Shown here one piece after another: positions 8,327 through 16,437 of a stretch of 64,000 bases of DNA. Made by a program: the position numbers and the translations under genes. Within the stretch, counting starts at the first letter, position 1. Every line of letters starts with the position of its first letter. This DNA is from Candidatus Bilophila faecipullorum (GTDB taxonomy: Bacteria > Desulfobacterota > Desulfovibrionia > Desulfovibrionales > Desulfovibrionaceae), in NCBI GenBank assembly GCA_944326695.1, contig CALVEZ010000012.1:19042-83041 (forward strand). The letters run 5' to 3'. The notes under the pieces are model-generated. The model was not told the origin of the DNA, did no database searches, and saw only the letters and a list, made by a program, of their open reading frames with translations.

Positions 8327-9352
8327 CTAGCGGAGGTTCCTGCCGAAAAAACGGCCCAGTTCGGTGAAATGAAACGTGGCTTCCGGCATCAGCGCCATAT
8401 GGTATTGCGCGTGGGACAGGCCCTCGAACACAATGAGATCGGCGGGAACGCCCGCCTGCCGCAGCTTCAGATGCATCCTGACCGTGTTACTGAGAAAAAG
8501 ATCGCGCGTCCCGCTGGTGAGCAGGGTCGGCGGAAAGTTGCTCACGTCGCCGTAGACCGGGGAGAGCATGGGGTCCTTCAGATCATGCCCGCCCGCATAG
8601 ACCCGAGCGGCCTCGCTGAGCCAGCCGTCATAGCTGATCAGCACGTTGTCCACGCCCTCGTTGACGAAATAGGAGTCGCCCGTCTTGGTGAGGTCCGTCC
8701 ACGGTGTCCCGGGCGCGATGGCCGCCGGAAGGGGCAGGCCCTCCGCCCTCGCGCGGAGCGTCAGGATGAGGGTCATGGCCCCGCCCGTGGACGTGCCGAA
8801 AACGCCGATCCTTTCGGCAGGCGTCGTCTCAAGCAGTCCGCGATACACGCTCACCGCGTCGTCGATGGCCGCCGGATACGGAAAATCGGGAGCCAGCCTG
8901 TAGTCGGCGTATACGACCCGGAACTTGCCTATCCCGGCCATCATGATTGCTTCCGCCGTCCCGGATTCCCCCTGGCCGAGGACATAGCCGCCGCCGTGCA
9001 GGTTCAAAAGGATGCGGTCCCGGTTGGCTTCCGGGAGGTCTTTGGGAGTGAAGATGAAAACCGGCACCCCGCCGATATCTCCTTGCTCCATGTCAACGCC
9101 AAGCCGCTCGCGCAGCGCCGGGAGCTCCCTGGAGGCCGCCTCCGCCAGCGAAGCGGCCCACGCCTTCCATTCCGCAGCGGTTGTGGGATGGGTGTTCCAC
9201 TGGGCAAAGGGCCCGGCGGCGATGAGGTGCGCGAGTTCCGGGCTCACCGTTTCCGGAACGGGCAACGCGCGCGGGGCCTCCTGCGCCCCGAGCGGGAAAA
9301 CGGCGGCGCAGGCCACAAACACGGCCAGCAGGACAACCTTGATGCCTTTCAT
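8327..9352 (-). CDS. secreted HSL-family alpha/beta hydrolase (esterase)
   Basis: This 341-residue protein has a clear signal peptide (basic MKGIK, then a hydrophobic stretch to about residue 23). The hormone-sensitive-lipase signature HGGG is at 119-122 with GYVLGQG after it. The nucleophile elbow GTSTGG places Ser188. The later segments SGTRDLF and FEGLSHAQY supply the probable acid and His. Such enzymes hydrolyse short acyl esters, here presumably in the periplasm. The ATG at 9352 has AAGGAG 8 nt upstream; an ATG at 9394 has none. It lies 45 bp from the efflux pump gene in the LysR-linked cluster. Confidence 0.88.
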   Translation of the reverse strand: MKGIKVVLLAVFVACAAVFPLGAQEAPRALPVPETVSPELAHLIAAGPFAQWNTHPTTAAEWKAWAASLAEAASRELPALRERLGVDMEQGDIGGVPVFIFTPKDLPEANRDRILLNLHGGGYVLGQGESGTAEAIMMAGIGKFRVVYADYRLAPDFPYPAAIDDAVSVYRGLLETTPAERIGVFGTSTGGAMTLILTLRARAEGLPLPAAIAPGTPWTDLTKTGDSYFVNEGVDNVLISYDGWLSEAARVYAGGHDLKDPMLSPVYGDVSNFPPTLLTSGTRDLFLSNTVRMHLKLRQAGVPADLIVFEGLSHAQYHMALMPEATFHFTELGRFFGRNLR

Positions 9353-9397
9353 GGGATGGCTCCTTGTTCTCATAACGAAAGACGTCCGACGCAAGGG

Positions 9398-10585
9398 CTA
9401 GGCCAGCCGGCCCGTGGCCCGCGCGTAGAGGGAAAAACTGGCTCGTGCCAGAATGAAAGCCACTATAAGGAAAAGCGCGGCTATGGCAAAGTTGCCCGTG
9501 ATGCCCACATGGTCGAAGGTGACGCCGCCCACGGCCGCTACCAGCCCCATGGAAAACTGGGTGACGGCCACGGAGAGACCGCCCGCCACCTCCGCCTTGT
9601 CCGCGAGGGTGCGCGCGATCCACGCGGACCAGCCCACCGGGATGAAGCCGAAGAGAAAACCCCAGATCAGGGCAAGAGCAAGGTTCAGCCGGACGCCTCC
9701 GCCGATGAGAAAAAGGATCGCCACCGCGACGAAGGCCAGAAAGACGGCGGGCAGCGTCCGCCGGAACCAGCGGTTGAGGACGAAGCCCGCGGCAAAGGTG
9801 CCGAGGCAGTTGGCGACGCCGAAGGCCAGCAGGACCGCACTGAGGGTATCGGGCCGCAGCGCCAGATCGTGTTCCAGAAAAGGCCGCAGATAGGTGAAGA
9901 AAACATGGTAGCCGCCGTAGCTGCAAATGATGCCGCCCATGCCCGCCAGCACCCAGTTTTCCCGCAAGAGGGCGAACATGTTTTGAAAGCCGTTGCCGGG
10001 GCGGGCGGGCAGCGAAGGCATGGCCGCATACTGCCACACGAACATGATCCCGCCCAGAGCCGACGTAGCGAGAAAGACGTTTCTCCAGCCGAGAAGGTGC
10101 CCCAGATAGCTCGCGAGGGGCAGGGAAAGGATGGTCGCCACAGATACCCCGGCATAGACGATGCTCAGGGCGCGCGGCAAATCGCGCGGCGGCACGAGCT
10201 GCAAGGTCACCGCCGGGGCCAGCGACCAGAACCCGCCCACGCAGATGCCCAGAAGGGCGCGTCCCGCCAAGAGGACACCGTAGCTGGATGCAAAGGCGAC
10301 GAGCAGGTTCGAGACGACCAGCAAAAGGGAAAAGGCCAGCAAAATGCGCCTTCTGTCTATGCCTTGCGAAAGGGGCGAAAGGAGCAGGCTCGCAAGGACG
10401 GAGAACACCCCGACGGCCGTCACCGTCTGCCCCGCCATGCCTTCGGTGATGGAAAGATCGTGCGCGATGGGGGTCAGCAGGCTGACGGGGATGAATTCCG
10501 CCGCAATAAGGCTGGTCACGCCCATGAAGAGGGAGAAGACCGCCGACCAGTGCGCCTTGGACTGCAAAGAGATAGGAGATGCCAT
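9398..10585 (-). CDS. MFS efflux transporter, NepI-like (DHA1 group)
   Basis: This 395-residue protein has twelve predicted helices. The N-terminal segment HWSAVFSL followed by EFIPVSLLTPIAHDLSI and GMAGQTVT closely resembles E. coli NepI, a purine ribonucleoside efflux pump, and related AraJ/YdhP-type exporters. A DHA1 motif appears at helix 5 (GGFWSLAP). It probably exports a small polar compound by proton antiport; substrate identity by resemblance alone is not safe. The start at 10585 follows GGCGGGGAAC and trims a non-hydrophobic extension from 10633. Its place between two hydrolase genes suggests it removes their substrate or product. Confidence 0.85.
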   Translation of the reverse strand: MASPISLQSKAHWSAVFSLFMGVTSLIAAEFIPVSLLTPIAHDLSITEGMAGQTVTAVGVFSVLASLLLSPLSQGIDRRRILLAFSLLLVVSNLLVAFASSYGVLLAGRALLGICVGGFWSLAPAVTLQLVPPRDLPRALSIVYAGVSVATILSLPLASYLGHLLGWRNVFLATSALGGIMFVWQYAAMPSLPARPGNGFQNMFALLRENWVLAGMGGIICSYGGYHVFFTYLRPFLEHDLALRPDTLSAVLLAFGVANCLGTFAAGFVLNRWFRRTLPAVFLAFVAVAILFLIGGGVRLNLALALIWGFLFGFIPVGWSAWIARTLADKAEVAGGLSVAVTQFSMGLVAAVGGVTFDHVGITGNFAIAALFLIVAFILARASFSLYARATGRLA

Positions 10586-10655
10586 GTTCCCCGCCTGTGG
10601 AGGGTTCGGGTTGGGCCGCCGCCCCATCAACACTGAGGCGGCGGCGCAAGATGCC

Positions 10656-11702
10656 TTACTTCAGGTTGTCCTTGAAGAACGCCGTCAGCCGGGCAAAGGG
10701 AATGAGGTTCACGCGATCATAAAGGTCCACATGGCCCGCGCCGGGGACGATAAGCAGTTCCTTGGGTTCCGCCGCCCGCCTGTAGGCGTCCTCACTGAAC
10801 TCGATGGAGTGGGCGTTTTCGCCCGCGATGAACAACAAAGGACGGGGAGCGATGGTTTCGATGTCGTTAAAGGGATAGAAGTTCATGAACTTGATGTTGC
10901 TCGTCAGCGTGGGGTGCGTGGTGGTCAGCGGCGACGCGCCCTCGGGGGTGAATTCACCGCGCGGGGTACGGTAAAACTCGTAGAATTCCCGTTCGATGGG
11001 CGTGGACGTTTCCGTGAGCTCATGCACGGTGCCGCTCGTGTACTTCGGCTCGCCGCCCTCGAATTCCGCGTAACGCTGTTCGGCGGCTTCCCGGATGGCG
11101 GCCTTCCTCTGGTCCAACGACACGCCATGCCGCAGGCCGTTGCGGTTGGCCGCGCCCATGTCGTACATGCTCACCGTGGCGATGGCCTTGAGGCGCGGGT
11201 CGATTTTGGCGGCGCTGATGGCGAAGCTCCCGCTCCCGCAGATGCCGATGACCCCGATGCGCTCGCGATCCACGAAAGGCCGGGTGCCGAGATAATCCAC
11301 GGCGGCGCTGAAGGTTTCGGCGTAGAGGTCCGGGGAAACCGTATTGCGGGGTTCACCCCCGCTGCCGCCCCAGAACGCCAGATCGACGGACAGGGTGACG
11401 AAGCCCTGTTCCGCCATCTTGATGGCGTAGAGGTTCGCGCTCTGCTCCTTCACCGCGCCCATAGGATGCCCCACGATGATCGCGGCGTGTCTGCCCTTCG
11501 CGTCCATGCCCTTCGGCAGGAAGAGGTTCCCGGCGATGTCCATGTGGTACTGGTTCTTGAACGTCACCTTGCGCACGTCCACCTTGTCGCTCTGATAGAA
11601 GTTGCTCGCGTCGGCGGGCCTTTCCTGAGCCAGAGCCGGAACGGTGACGGCCATCACGCCGATGACCGCGGCCACCATGCCGAACAGTTGCAGCATACTC
11701 AT
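10656..11702 (-). CDS. secreted alpha/beta hydrolase, YcjY/dienelactone-hydrolase-like
   Basis: This 348-residue protein starts with a signal peptide ending near PALAQ (25). The core shows VTFKNQYHMDIAGNLFLP, then IIVGHPMGAVKEQSANLYA and SVDLAFWGGSGGEPR, as in the YcjY-like hydrolase family. The nucleophile elbow reads GICGSGSF (153-160), so Cys155 stands where most alpha/beta hydrolases have Ser, as in dienelactone hydrolase (GxCxG). The C-terminal PGAGHVDLYD carries the probable His. The function is unknown. The ATG at 11702 has an ideal AAAGGAG. It follows the 76-residue protein gene by 59 bp and is the second gene of the leftward cluster. Confidence 0.85.
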   Translation of the reverse strand: MSMLQLFGMVAAVIGVMAVTVPALAQERPADASNFYQSDKVDVRKVTFKNQYHMDIAGNLFLPKGMDAKGRHAAIIVGHPMGAVKEQSANLYAIKMAEQGFVTLSVDLAFWGGSGGEPRNTVSPDLYAETFSAAVDYLGTRPFVDRERIGVIGICGSGSFAISAAKIDPRLKAIATVSMYDMGAANRNGLRHGVSLDQRKAAIREAAEQRYAEFEGGEPKYTSGTVHELTETSTPIEREFYEFYRTPRGEFTPEGASPLTTTHPTLTSNIKFMNFYPFNDIETIAPRPLLFIAGENAHSIEFSEDAYRRAAEPKELLIVPGAGHVDLYDRVNLIPFARLTAFFKDNLK

Positions 11703-11761
11703 TGTTCGTCTCCTTTGATGTTTCAGTGTTCCTGTCACGGCAGCGGTACCGCCGCCCTGCC

Positions 11762-11992
11762 TCATCCTCTCCTTTTCAATCGGAAAAGGAGGTCATCAAG
11801 GCAATCGAGCCTGTTTTGCTCCTCATGGACGCGGGCGAGGAGCCTTTTCCTATGCCCCGACAGAATACGCATCTGCTCGGGCGTGTTCCCCGCGCCGTAG
11901 CTTTCCATGAATCGCTCAATAACCGTCGGTGGGCATCCGGCGTCCCGAAGGTTCCGGACAAGCGCCCCTTCCTGAGTGTGGTCTCCGTGCAT
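11762..11992 (-). CDS. small conserved-looking hypothetical protein
   Basis: This is a 76-residue soluble, helical and strongly charged protein, with no signal peptide and no membrane segment. Landmarks are GDHTQEGALVRNLRDAGCPP, ERFMESYGAGNTPEQMRIL and a basic C-terminus ending LKRRG. I do not recognise a named family. It is the first gene of the leftward cluster, directly divergent from lysR, so it may be a co-regulator or chaperone of the cluster. The start at 11992 has GGGAGAAAG upstream; an alternative ATG at 12043 adds 17 residues. Confidence 0.65.
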   Translation of the reverse strand: MHGDHTQEGALVRNLRDAGCPPTVIERFMESYGAGNTPEQMRILSGHRKRLLARVHEEQNRLDCLDDLLFRLKRRG

Positions 11993-12064
11993 GGCCGCTT
12001 TCTCCCGTGCCCTTTGTATAGGAACGATCCCATACGATAGCAAATACTTATATTGAATACTTTA

Positions 12065-12083
12065 CCATGCTTTACAAGCATGG
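12065..12083. promoter_or_regulatory. palindromic operator candidate for the LysR regulator
   Basis: CCATGCTT-TAC-AAGCATGG is a perfect 8-3-8 inverted repeat in the 216-bp gap between lysR and the divergent cluster. It contains the T-N11-A pattern of LysR-type recognition sites. It lies about 72 bp upstream of the small-protein start and 126 bp upstream of lysR, the usual place for an activating site. A direct repeat AATACTT (12043-12049 and 12056-12062) lies next to it on the cluster side and could be the activation half-site. Confidence 0.65.
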
Positions 12084-12208
12084 AACGACACGCTAGGCTC
12101 CAAGGGCGCGTCTGTGGGCACCTCGCCCTCCCCAGCGCGGGGAAGCCTTACGGCCACCCGGCGGCAAAGAGGCAGAGCCTGCCGCGACGCACTCAAAGGA
12201 GGCGGTGT

Positions 12209-13120
12209 ATGGAATTAAGAGTCCTGCGTTACTTTCTGGCGGTGGCCCGGGAGGAAACCATATCCGGGGCGGCGGAGGCCCTGCACGTCACCCAGCCCAC
12301 CCTTTCGCGCCAGATGATGGAGCTTGAGGAAGAAGTGGGGAAAACGCTGTTCCTGCGCGGAAAAAGAAAAATCACGCTCACCGAGGAAGGGATGTTTCTC
12401 CGCAAGCGGGCGCAGGAAATCGTCTCGCTGGTGGAGAAGACGGAGGCCGAATTCAACGCGGCGGAGTCGCCCGTCAGCGGGGACGTGTATATCGGCGGCG
12501 GGGAAACCGAGGCCATGCGGTTCATCGCTCGCGCGGCGCATGGGCTTCAGGCTGTGCATCCGCACATAGCCTATCATCTTTTCAGCGGGAACGCGGCAGA
12601 CGTAAGGGAGCGGCTGGACCGGGGGCTGGTGGATTTCGGAGTCTTCATCGGGCAGACGGACCTGTCAAAATACGATTTCATCCGTTTGCCCGTGACGGAT
12701 ACGTGGGGCGTCCTGATGCGCAAGGACAGTCCCCTTGCCGCACGCGCCGCGATACGGCCCGAGGACCTCATCGGCCTGCCCGTCCTCCACTCCACTCAGG
12801 CGCTCAGGGAAAACGAGCTTGCAGGCTGGATGCGGGGCCTCTACGACAAGCTGCACATCGTTTCGACGTACAACCTGATTTACAATGCCTCCCTCATGGT
12901 TGAGGAAGGGCTGGGATACGCTCTGGCCCTCAGCGGGCTCATCCGTACCTCCGGGGACAGCCCCCTCTGCTTCAGGCCCCTTGACCCTCCGGTGACGGTG
13001 GGAATCCACATGGTCTGGAAAAAATACCAGATTTTCTCCAAGGCCGCGGAAACGTTTCTGGAACACATGCAAAGGGAAATCACGGGAGCAGCCGAAGAAA
13101 ACGCCAACCCGCGCTCCTGA
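12209..13120 (+). CDS. LysR-family transcriptional regulator
   Basis: This 303-residue protein has an N-terminal winged helix-turn-helix (MELRVLRYFLAVAREETIS, then AAEALHVTQPTLSRQMMEL) and a periplasmic-binding-type effector domain from about residue 90. Dimeric LysR proteins bind T-N11-A palindromes and respond to a small inducer. The divergent position suggests it controls the leftward hydrolase/efflux cluster and itself. The start at 12209 has a perfect AAAGGAGGCGGTGT; the frame is open further upstream but that stretch is non-coding in character. A GC hairpin at 13177-13196, without a clear U-tract, follows the stop. Confidence 0.93.
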   Translation: MELRVLRYFLAVAREETISGAAEALHVTQPTLSRQMMELEEEVGKTLFLRGKRKITLTEEGMFLRKRAQEIVSLVEKTEAEFNAAESPVSGDVYIGGGETEAMRFIARAAHGLQAVHPHIAYHLFSGNAADVRERLDRGLVDFGVFIGQTDLSKYDFIRLPVTDTWGVLMRKDSPLAARAAIRPEDLIGLPVLHSTQALRENELAGWMRGLYDKLHIVSTYNLIYNASLMVEEGLGYALALSGLIRTSGDSPLCFRPLDPPVTVGIHMVWKKYQIFSKAAETFLEHMQREITGAAEENANPRS

Positions 13121-13240
13121 TCCCGCTACGCCGTCCCCTCACCGGCAGGTCTTCGGCTTTCCCTCGAAACAACAGCATCCCCCTGCTGCGGGGGATTCGA
13201 TGTAACCCTTCCATAAAAAAGAAAACCGGAAAGGCCGCTA

Positions 13241-13326
13241 AAGAAGAAGAAGAAGAAGAAGAAGAAGAAGAAGAAGAAGATGATGATGATGATGATGAGG
13301 ATGATGATGATGAGGAGGAGGAGGAA
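13241..13326. repeat. trinucleotide microsatellite (AAG)n-(GAT)n-(GAG)n
   Basis: An uninterrupted run of about 13 AAG units passes into GAT/GAG units over 86 bp, between the convergent 3' ends of lysR and pstA. On the pstA transcript it is a pure pyrimidine-rich (TTC/ATC/CTC) tail 63 bp past the stop. Nothing is encoded here. Confidence 0.95.
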
Positions 13327-13388
13327 ACCTTCTTCCCAAGGCCGGGAGACGTGCCCTGCCCGGTGAAAAACGTTCCCTCCGCGCCTCT

Positions 13389-14264
13389 CTAGGGCCTGCG
13401 CTGCATCCGGTCGCGAATGATGATGGCCAGCAAATTCATACCGAGCACCAGAACCAGCAGGATAAGGGCGGTGCCGTATTGCAGGGGCCGGGTCTTCTCG
13501 ATCTCGGTCCCGGCGGTGGCGAGCACGTACATGTGATATGGCAGGGCCATGACCGCGCTGAAGACGGAATCCGGCATCTTCGGCGTGTAGAAGACGGCGG
13601 CGGTAAACATGATCGCGGCCGTTTCCCCGGCGGCGCGGGCAAGGCCGAGAATGGCCCCGGTCAGCATCCCCGGCACGGCGGCGGGCAGAACCACGCGGCC
13701 TATGGTCTGGCTGCGCGTCGCCCCGAGCGCGAGGGAGGCTTCCCGCCACGCGTCGGGCACCTGCCGCAGCGCCTCTTCCGTAGTGTTGATGATCACGGGC
13801 AGCGTCAGGACGGCGAGGGTCAGGACGCCCGCCAGCAGGCTCACGCCCATGCCGAGAAAAGTCACGAAAAAGGCCAGCCCGAAAAGCCCGAATACCACCG
13901 AAGGCACCCCGGCCAGATTGCTGATGCCCAGACGCAGGTAGCGCGTATACTTGCCGCGCCCGCCGTACTCGTGCAGATAGACCGCCGAGGCCACGCCCAG
14001 CGGAAAGGCCAGCAGCATGGCCCCGAACGCCAGCAGGAAGGTGCCGACGATGCAGGGCCACACCCCTCCCTCGGTCATCATGCGGCGGGGGACTTCCGTC
14101 AGAAAGCCCCAGCTTATGGAAGGGCTGCCGTTCCAGATGAGGAAAAGGCAAACGCCCACCAGAGCCAGAATGTTGATCCCCGCCGCCGCGCGCAGGAGCC
14201 CGAACATGAGGGTCTGCCGCCGCTGCCGGGGCGCGTTGTCGCTGCGAAAGGCAATCGTGGTCAT
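13389..14264 (-). CDS. pstA: phosphate ABC transporter permease PstA
   Basis: This 291-residue inner-membrane protein has six predicted helices. The binding-protein-dependent permease (EAA) loop around REASLALGATRSQTI contacts PstB. It pairs with PstC to form the phosphate channel. The segments NLAGVPSVVFGLFGLAFF and ARAAGETAAIMFTAA are typical of PstA. The gene starts 9 bp after pstC, with its ribosome site AGGAAG overlapping the pstC stop, so translation is coupled. The partner ATPase gene pstB is not here but across the divergent promoter on the other strand. The gene ends just before a microsatellite. Confidence 0.95.
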   Translation of the reverse strand: MTTIAFRSDNAPRQRRQTLMFGLLRAAAGINILALVGVCLFLIWNGSPSISWGFLTEVPRRMMTEGGVWPCIVGTFLLAFGAMLLAFPLGVASAVYLHEYGGRGKYTRYLRLGISNLAGVPSVVFGLFGLAFFVTFLGMGVSLLAGVLTLAVLTLPVIINTTEEALRQVPDAWREASLALGATRSQTIGRVVLPAAVPGMLTGAILGLARAAGETAAIMFTAAVFYTPKMPDSVFSAVMALPYHMYVLATAGTEIEKTRPLQYGTALILLVLVLGMNLLAIIIRDRMQRRP

Positions 14265-14273
14265 GGCGGCTTC

Positions 14274-15161
14274 CTAAAGGCCCGAAGAGCCGGTCTGCTT
14301 GTGCTTCTCCGCGATGCGGAAGGCAAGCACGTTGAAGAGGAGCGTGAACAGGAACAGCATGATGCCCGTGGCGAAAAGCGCGAAGTAGTGATCGCCCCGG
14401 AAAGGCGCTTCCGCCATTTCCGCCGCGATGGAGGCGGGCATGGGCCGCACGGGATCGAAAAGCGAGAGCGGGACGATGGCCGCGCCGCCCGCGACCATGA
14501 GCACGACCATGGTTTCCCCGATGGCCCGCGACATGCCGAGCATGACCGCCGTGCCGATGCCGGACAGGGCTGAGGGGATGACCACCCGCACGAGCGTCTC
14601 CCAGCGCGTCGCCCCGAGCGCCAGCGACGCCTCACGCAGGGTGCGCGGCACGGCGAAGAGCGCATCCTCGGCCACCGAGCAGATGGTGGGCACGCTCATG
14701 AAGGCCAGCATGAGCCCGGCGTTGAAGAGGTTCAGGCCCGTATCCGCCCCCAGCCAGTCCTGAAGGAAGGGGGCGACGATGACCATCCCGAAAAAGCCGA
14801 TGACTACGGAAGGCAGGGCCGCCAGAAGCTCGATGAAAGGCTTGACGAGGCGGCGCGTGCGGCTGGCCGCGATCTCCGTGAGGTAGGCGGCGGTCATGAT
14901 CCCGAGCGGCACAGCGATGGCCGAAGCCAGCGCCGTTACCGCGAACGAGCCGGCTATCAGAGAGAAAATGCCAAATTCCGGCGGATCAGAGGTGGGGTAC
15001 CACAGCCTGCCCGTCAGAAAATCCCACAAGGGATAGTCCGCGAACAGCGGCAGCCCTTCCATAAACAGAAAGAGCATGATGCAGGCAAGGGAGAGGAGCG
15101 AAACGCACGCCACGCCCGTAAGCGTCCAGCGTATCGCCCTTTCCTTCAAATCTCTGGACAT
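14274..15161 (-). CDS. pstC: phosphate ABC transporter permease PstC
   Basis: This 295-residue permease has six predicted helices. The segment LLAALPSVVIGFFGMVIVAP and the EAA loop REASLALGATRWETLV are characteristic. With PstA it forms the membrane channel of the high-affinity phosphate importer. The start at 15161 has AAGGGAG eight bases upstream. A start at 15269 (after GGAGAAGGGA) would add 36 polar residues and cannot be excluded. A hairpin terminator lies between pstS and pstC, so expression is probably lower than that of pstS. Confidence 0.93.
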   Translation of the reverse strand: MSRDLKERAIRWTLTGVACVSLLSLACIMLFLFMEGLPLFADYPLWDFLTGRLWYPTSDPPEFGIFSLIAGSFAVTALASAIAVPLGIMTAAYLTEIAASRTRRLVKPFIELLAALPSVVIGFFGMVIVAPFLQDWLGADTGLNLFNAGLMLAFMSVPTICSVAEDALFAVPRTLREASLALGATRWETLVRVVIPSALSGIGTAVMLGMSRAIGETMVVLMVAGGAAIVPLSLFDPVRPMPASIAAEMAEAPFRGDHYFALFATGIMLFLFTLLFNVLAFRIAEKHKQTGSSGL

Positions 15162-15371
15162 GGGGACTCCCTTTCGTGTCCGTACGGCCCGCGCGCCCTC
15201 TTCGGGCAGGCCCCGCAAGGCTGTTCCCGTAGGCACGGCGTCTATTATCATTTCCGTCTGCTGGTTCATTCCCTTCTCCGGCCCGCTTTTCCGGGCATTT
15301 TCTGGACAAGCCCCGGGCCGGGGACAAGGCTTCCCGCGCGCTTTCAAAACGCACGGGACGCCCCGCTCCGG

Positions 15372-15395
15372 AAAAAAGGGAGGGGCCGCCCTCCC
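15372..15395 (-). terminator. intra-operon terminator/attenuator between pstS and pstC
   Basis: Read on the minus strand: stem GGGAGGG, loop CGGC, stem CCCTCCC, then six T. It begins about 10 bp past the pstS stop. It should end most transcripts after pstS, allowing binding protein to exceed permease, a common arrangement in ABC operons. Confidence 0.85.
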
Positions 15396-15405
15396 CTCTC
15401 CCGGC

Positions 15406-16224
15406 CTACTTCGCGAGCGGCACGAAGCCCACTTCCTTGACGGCCTTCTGCCCCTTGGCGGGATCAAGCAGGTACGTGATGAGCGCGCCCGCGGCTCCGG
15501 TGGGTTCGCCGTTGGTGAAGACATAGAGCTCGCGGCTGAGGGGCCATTCGCCGGAAAGCGCGGTTTCGGCGGAAGCGGCCACGGTGCCGATGTGCAGGCC
15601 CTTGATGCTCGGGGCCAGATAGCCGAGGCCCACGTAGCCGATGGCATTGGGGTTCTTGGCGACGGCCTGTTCCACCGCTCCGTTGGAAGCCTGCAAGAGG
15701 GCCTTAGGCATGACCTTGGCCTTCTTCATGACCATCTCTTCCCACGTTTCGTAGGTGCCGGAGGAGGTGTCGCGGGAAATGACCACGATGGAGGCGTCCG
15801 CGCCGCCCACTTCCTTCCAGTTGGTGATCTTGCCGGTGTAGATGTCCTTGAGCTGCTCAAGGCTCAGCCCGGCCACGGCGTTCTTGGGGTTGACCACCGG
15901 GACCAGCGCGTCGATGGCGACGGCGGTGCGCACGGGCTTGACGCCCTTCTTCTCGGCCAGTTCCTTTTCGCTCGACTTGATGTCGCGCGAGGACATGGCC
16001 ACGTCCGCGAGGCCATCGATCAGAGCCTTGATCCCGTTGCCGGAACCGCCGCCGGAAAGGGCGATCTGCACGTTGGGGTTGGCGGCCATGTAGCTTTCGG
16101 AAACCTTCTGCATGATGGGAAGCACGGTGGTGGAACCGTTGACCACAATCTCGTCGGCGGCCTTCGCCTGAGCGGGCAGGAGGCAGGCCAGAGCCAGCAG
16201 GGAAGCCAATGCGATGCGTTTCAT
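15406..16224 (-). CDS. pstS: phosphate-binding protein PstS
   Basis: This 272-residue periplasmic protein has a signal peptide cleaved near AKAADE (about residue 22). Phosphate-contacting segments are visible: VNGSTTVLPI near the N-terminus, LSGGGSGNGIKALIDG (the phosphate loop) and SRDTSSGTYETWEE. It captures inorganic phosphate for PstCAB. The ATG at 16224 follows CGGAGA. It is the first gene of the leftward transcript, and a Pho-box-like repeat lies 77-94 bp upstream. The length and motifs are complete. Confidence 0.96.
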   Translation of the reverse strand: MKRIALASLLALACLLPAQAKAADEIVVNGSTTVLPIMQKVSESYMAANPNVQIALSGGGSGNGIKALIDGLADVAMSSRDIKSSEKELAEKKGVKPVRTAVAIDALVPVVNPKNAVAGLSLEQLKDIYTGKITNWKEVGGADASIVVISRDTSSGTYETWEEMVMKKAKVMPKALLQASNGAVEQAVAKNPNAIGYVGLGYLAPSIKGLHIGTVAASAETALSGEWPLSRELYVFTNGEPTGAAGALITYLLDPAKGQKAVKEVGFVPLAK

Positions 16225-16300
16225 CCGAAATCTCCGAGTTGGTGTTGGGAAAGAGGCCCGGAAAGCTCATCCGGGACAGGCTGGAAAATACGGTCCCTTC

Positions 16301-16318
16301 ATGTCAAAACGATGACGG
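16301..16318 (-). promoter_or_regulatory. Pho-box-like element upstream of pstS
   Basis: On the minus strand the sequence reads CCGTCAT-CGTT-TTGACAT. These are two 7-bp half-sites 11 bp apart, close to the CTGTCAT repeats bound by PhoB dimers. It lies 77-94 bp before the pstS ATG, a suitable place for activation. Confidence 0.6.
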
Positions 16319-16362
16319 AAATCAGAAACGCTCGTGACGAAGAAAGGTTCTCCGCCACAGGA

Positions 16363-16391
16363 TTGTCACAATCGCTTCATGTTCCCGTCAC
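16363..16391 (+). promoter_or_regulatory. Pho-box-like element upstream of phoB
   Basis: Three half-sites follow at 11-bp steps: TTGTCAC, GCTTCAT and CCGTCAC, separated by AATC and GTTC. This is the tandem Pho-box layout. It ends 46 bp before the phoB ATG and would give PhoB autoregulation. Confidence 0.6.
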
Positions 16392-16437
16392 GGGGCCGCA
16401 CTAGAACAAACCCGAGACCGCATACGAGGAAGACATC

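Noticed and set aside
7088..10636. A 1182-codon open frame on the plus strand
   Set aside because: It runs antisense to three well-supported genes (MBL hydrolase, HSL esterase, MFS pump). Its composition is rich in Arg, Gly, His and Gln with no domain, typical of the antisense frame of GC-rich genes.
13126..14151. A minus-strand frame ending in long Ile/Phe runs
   Set aside because: The runs come from the microsatellite 3' of pstA, and the rest is the wrong frame of pstA.
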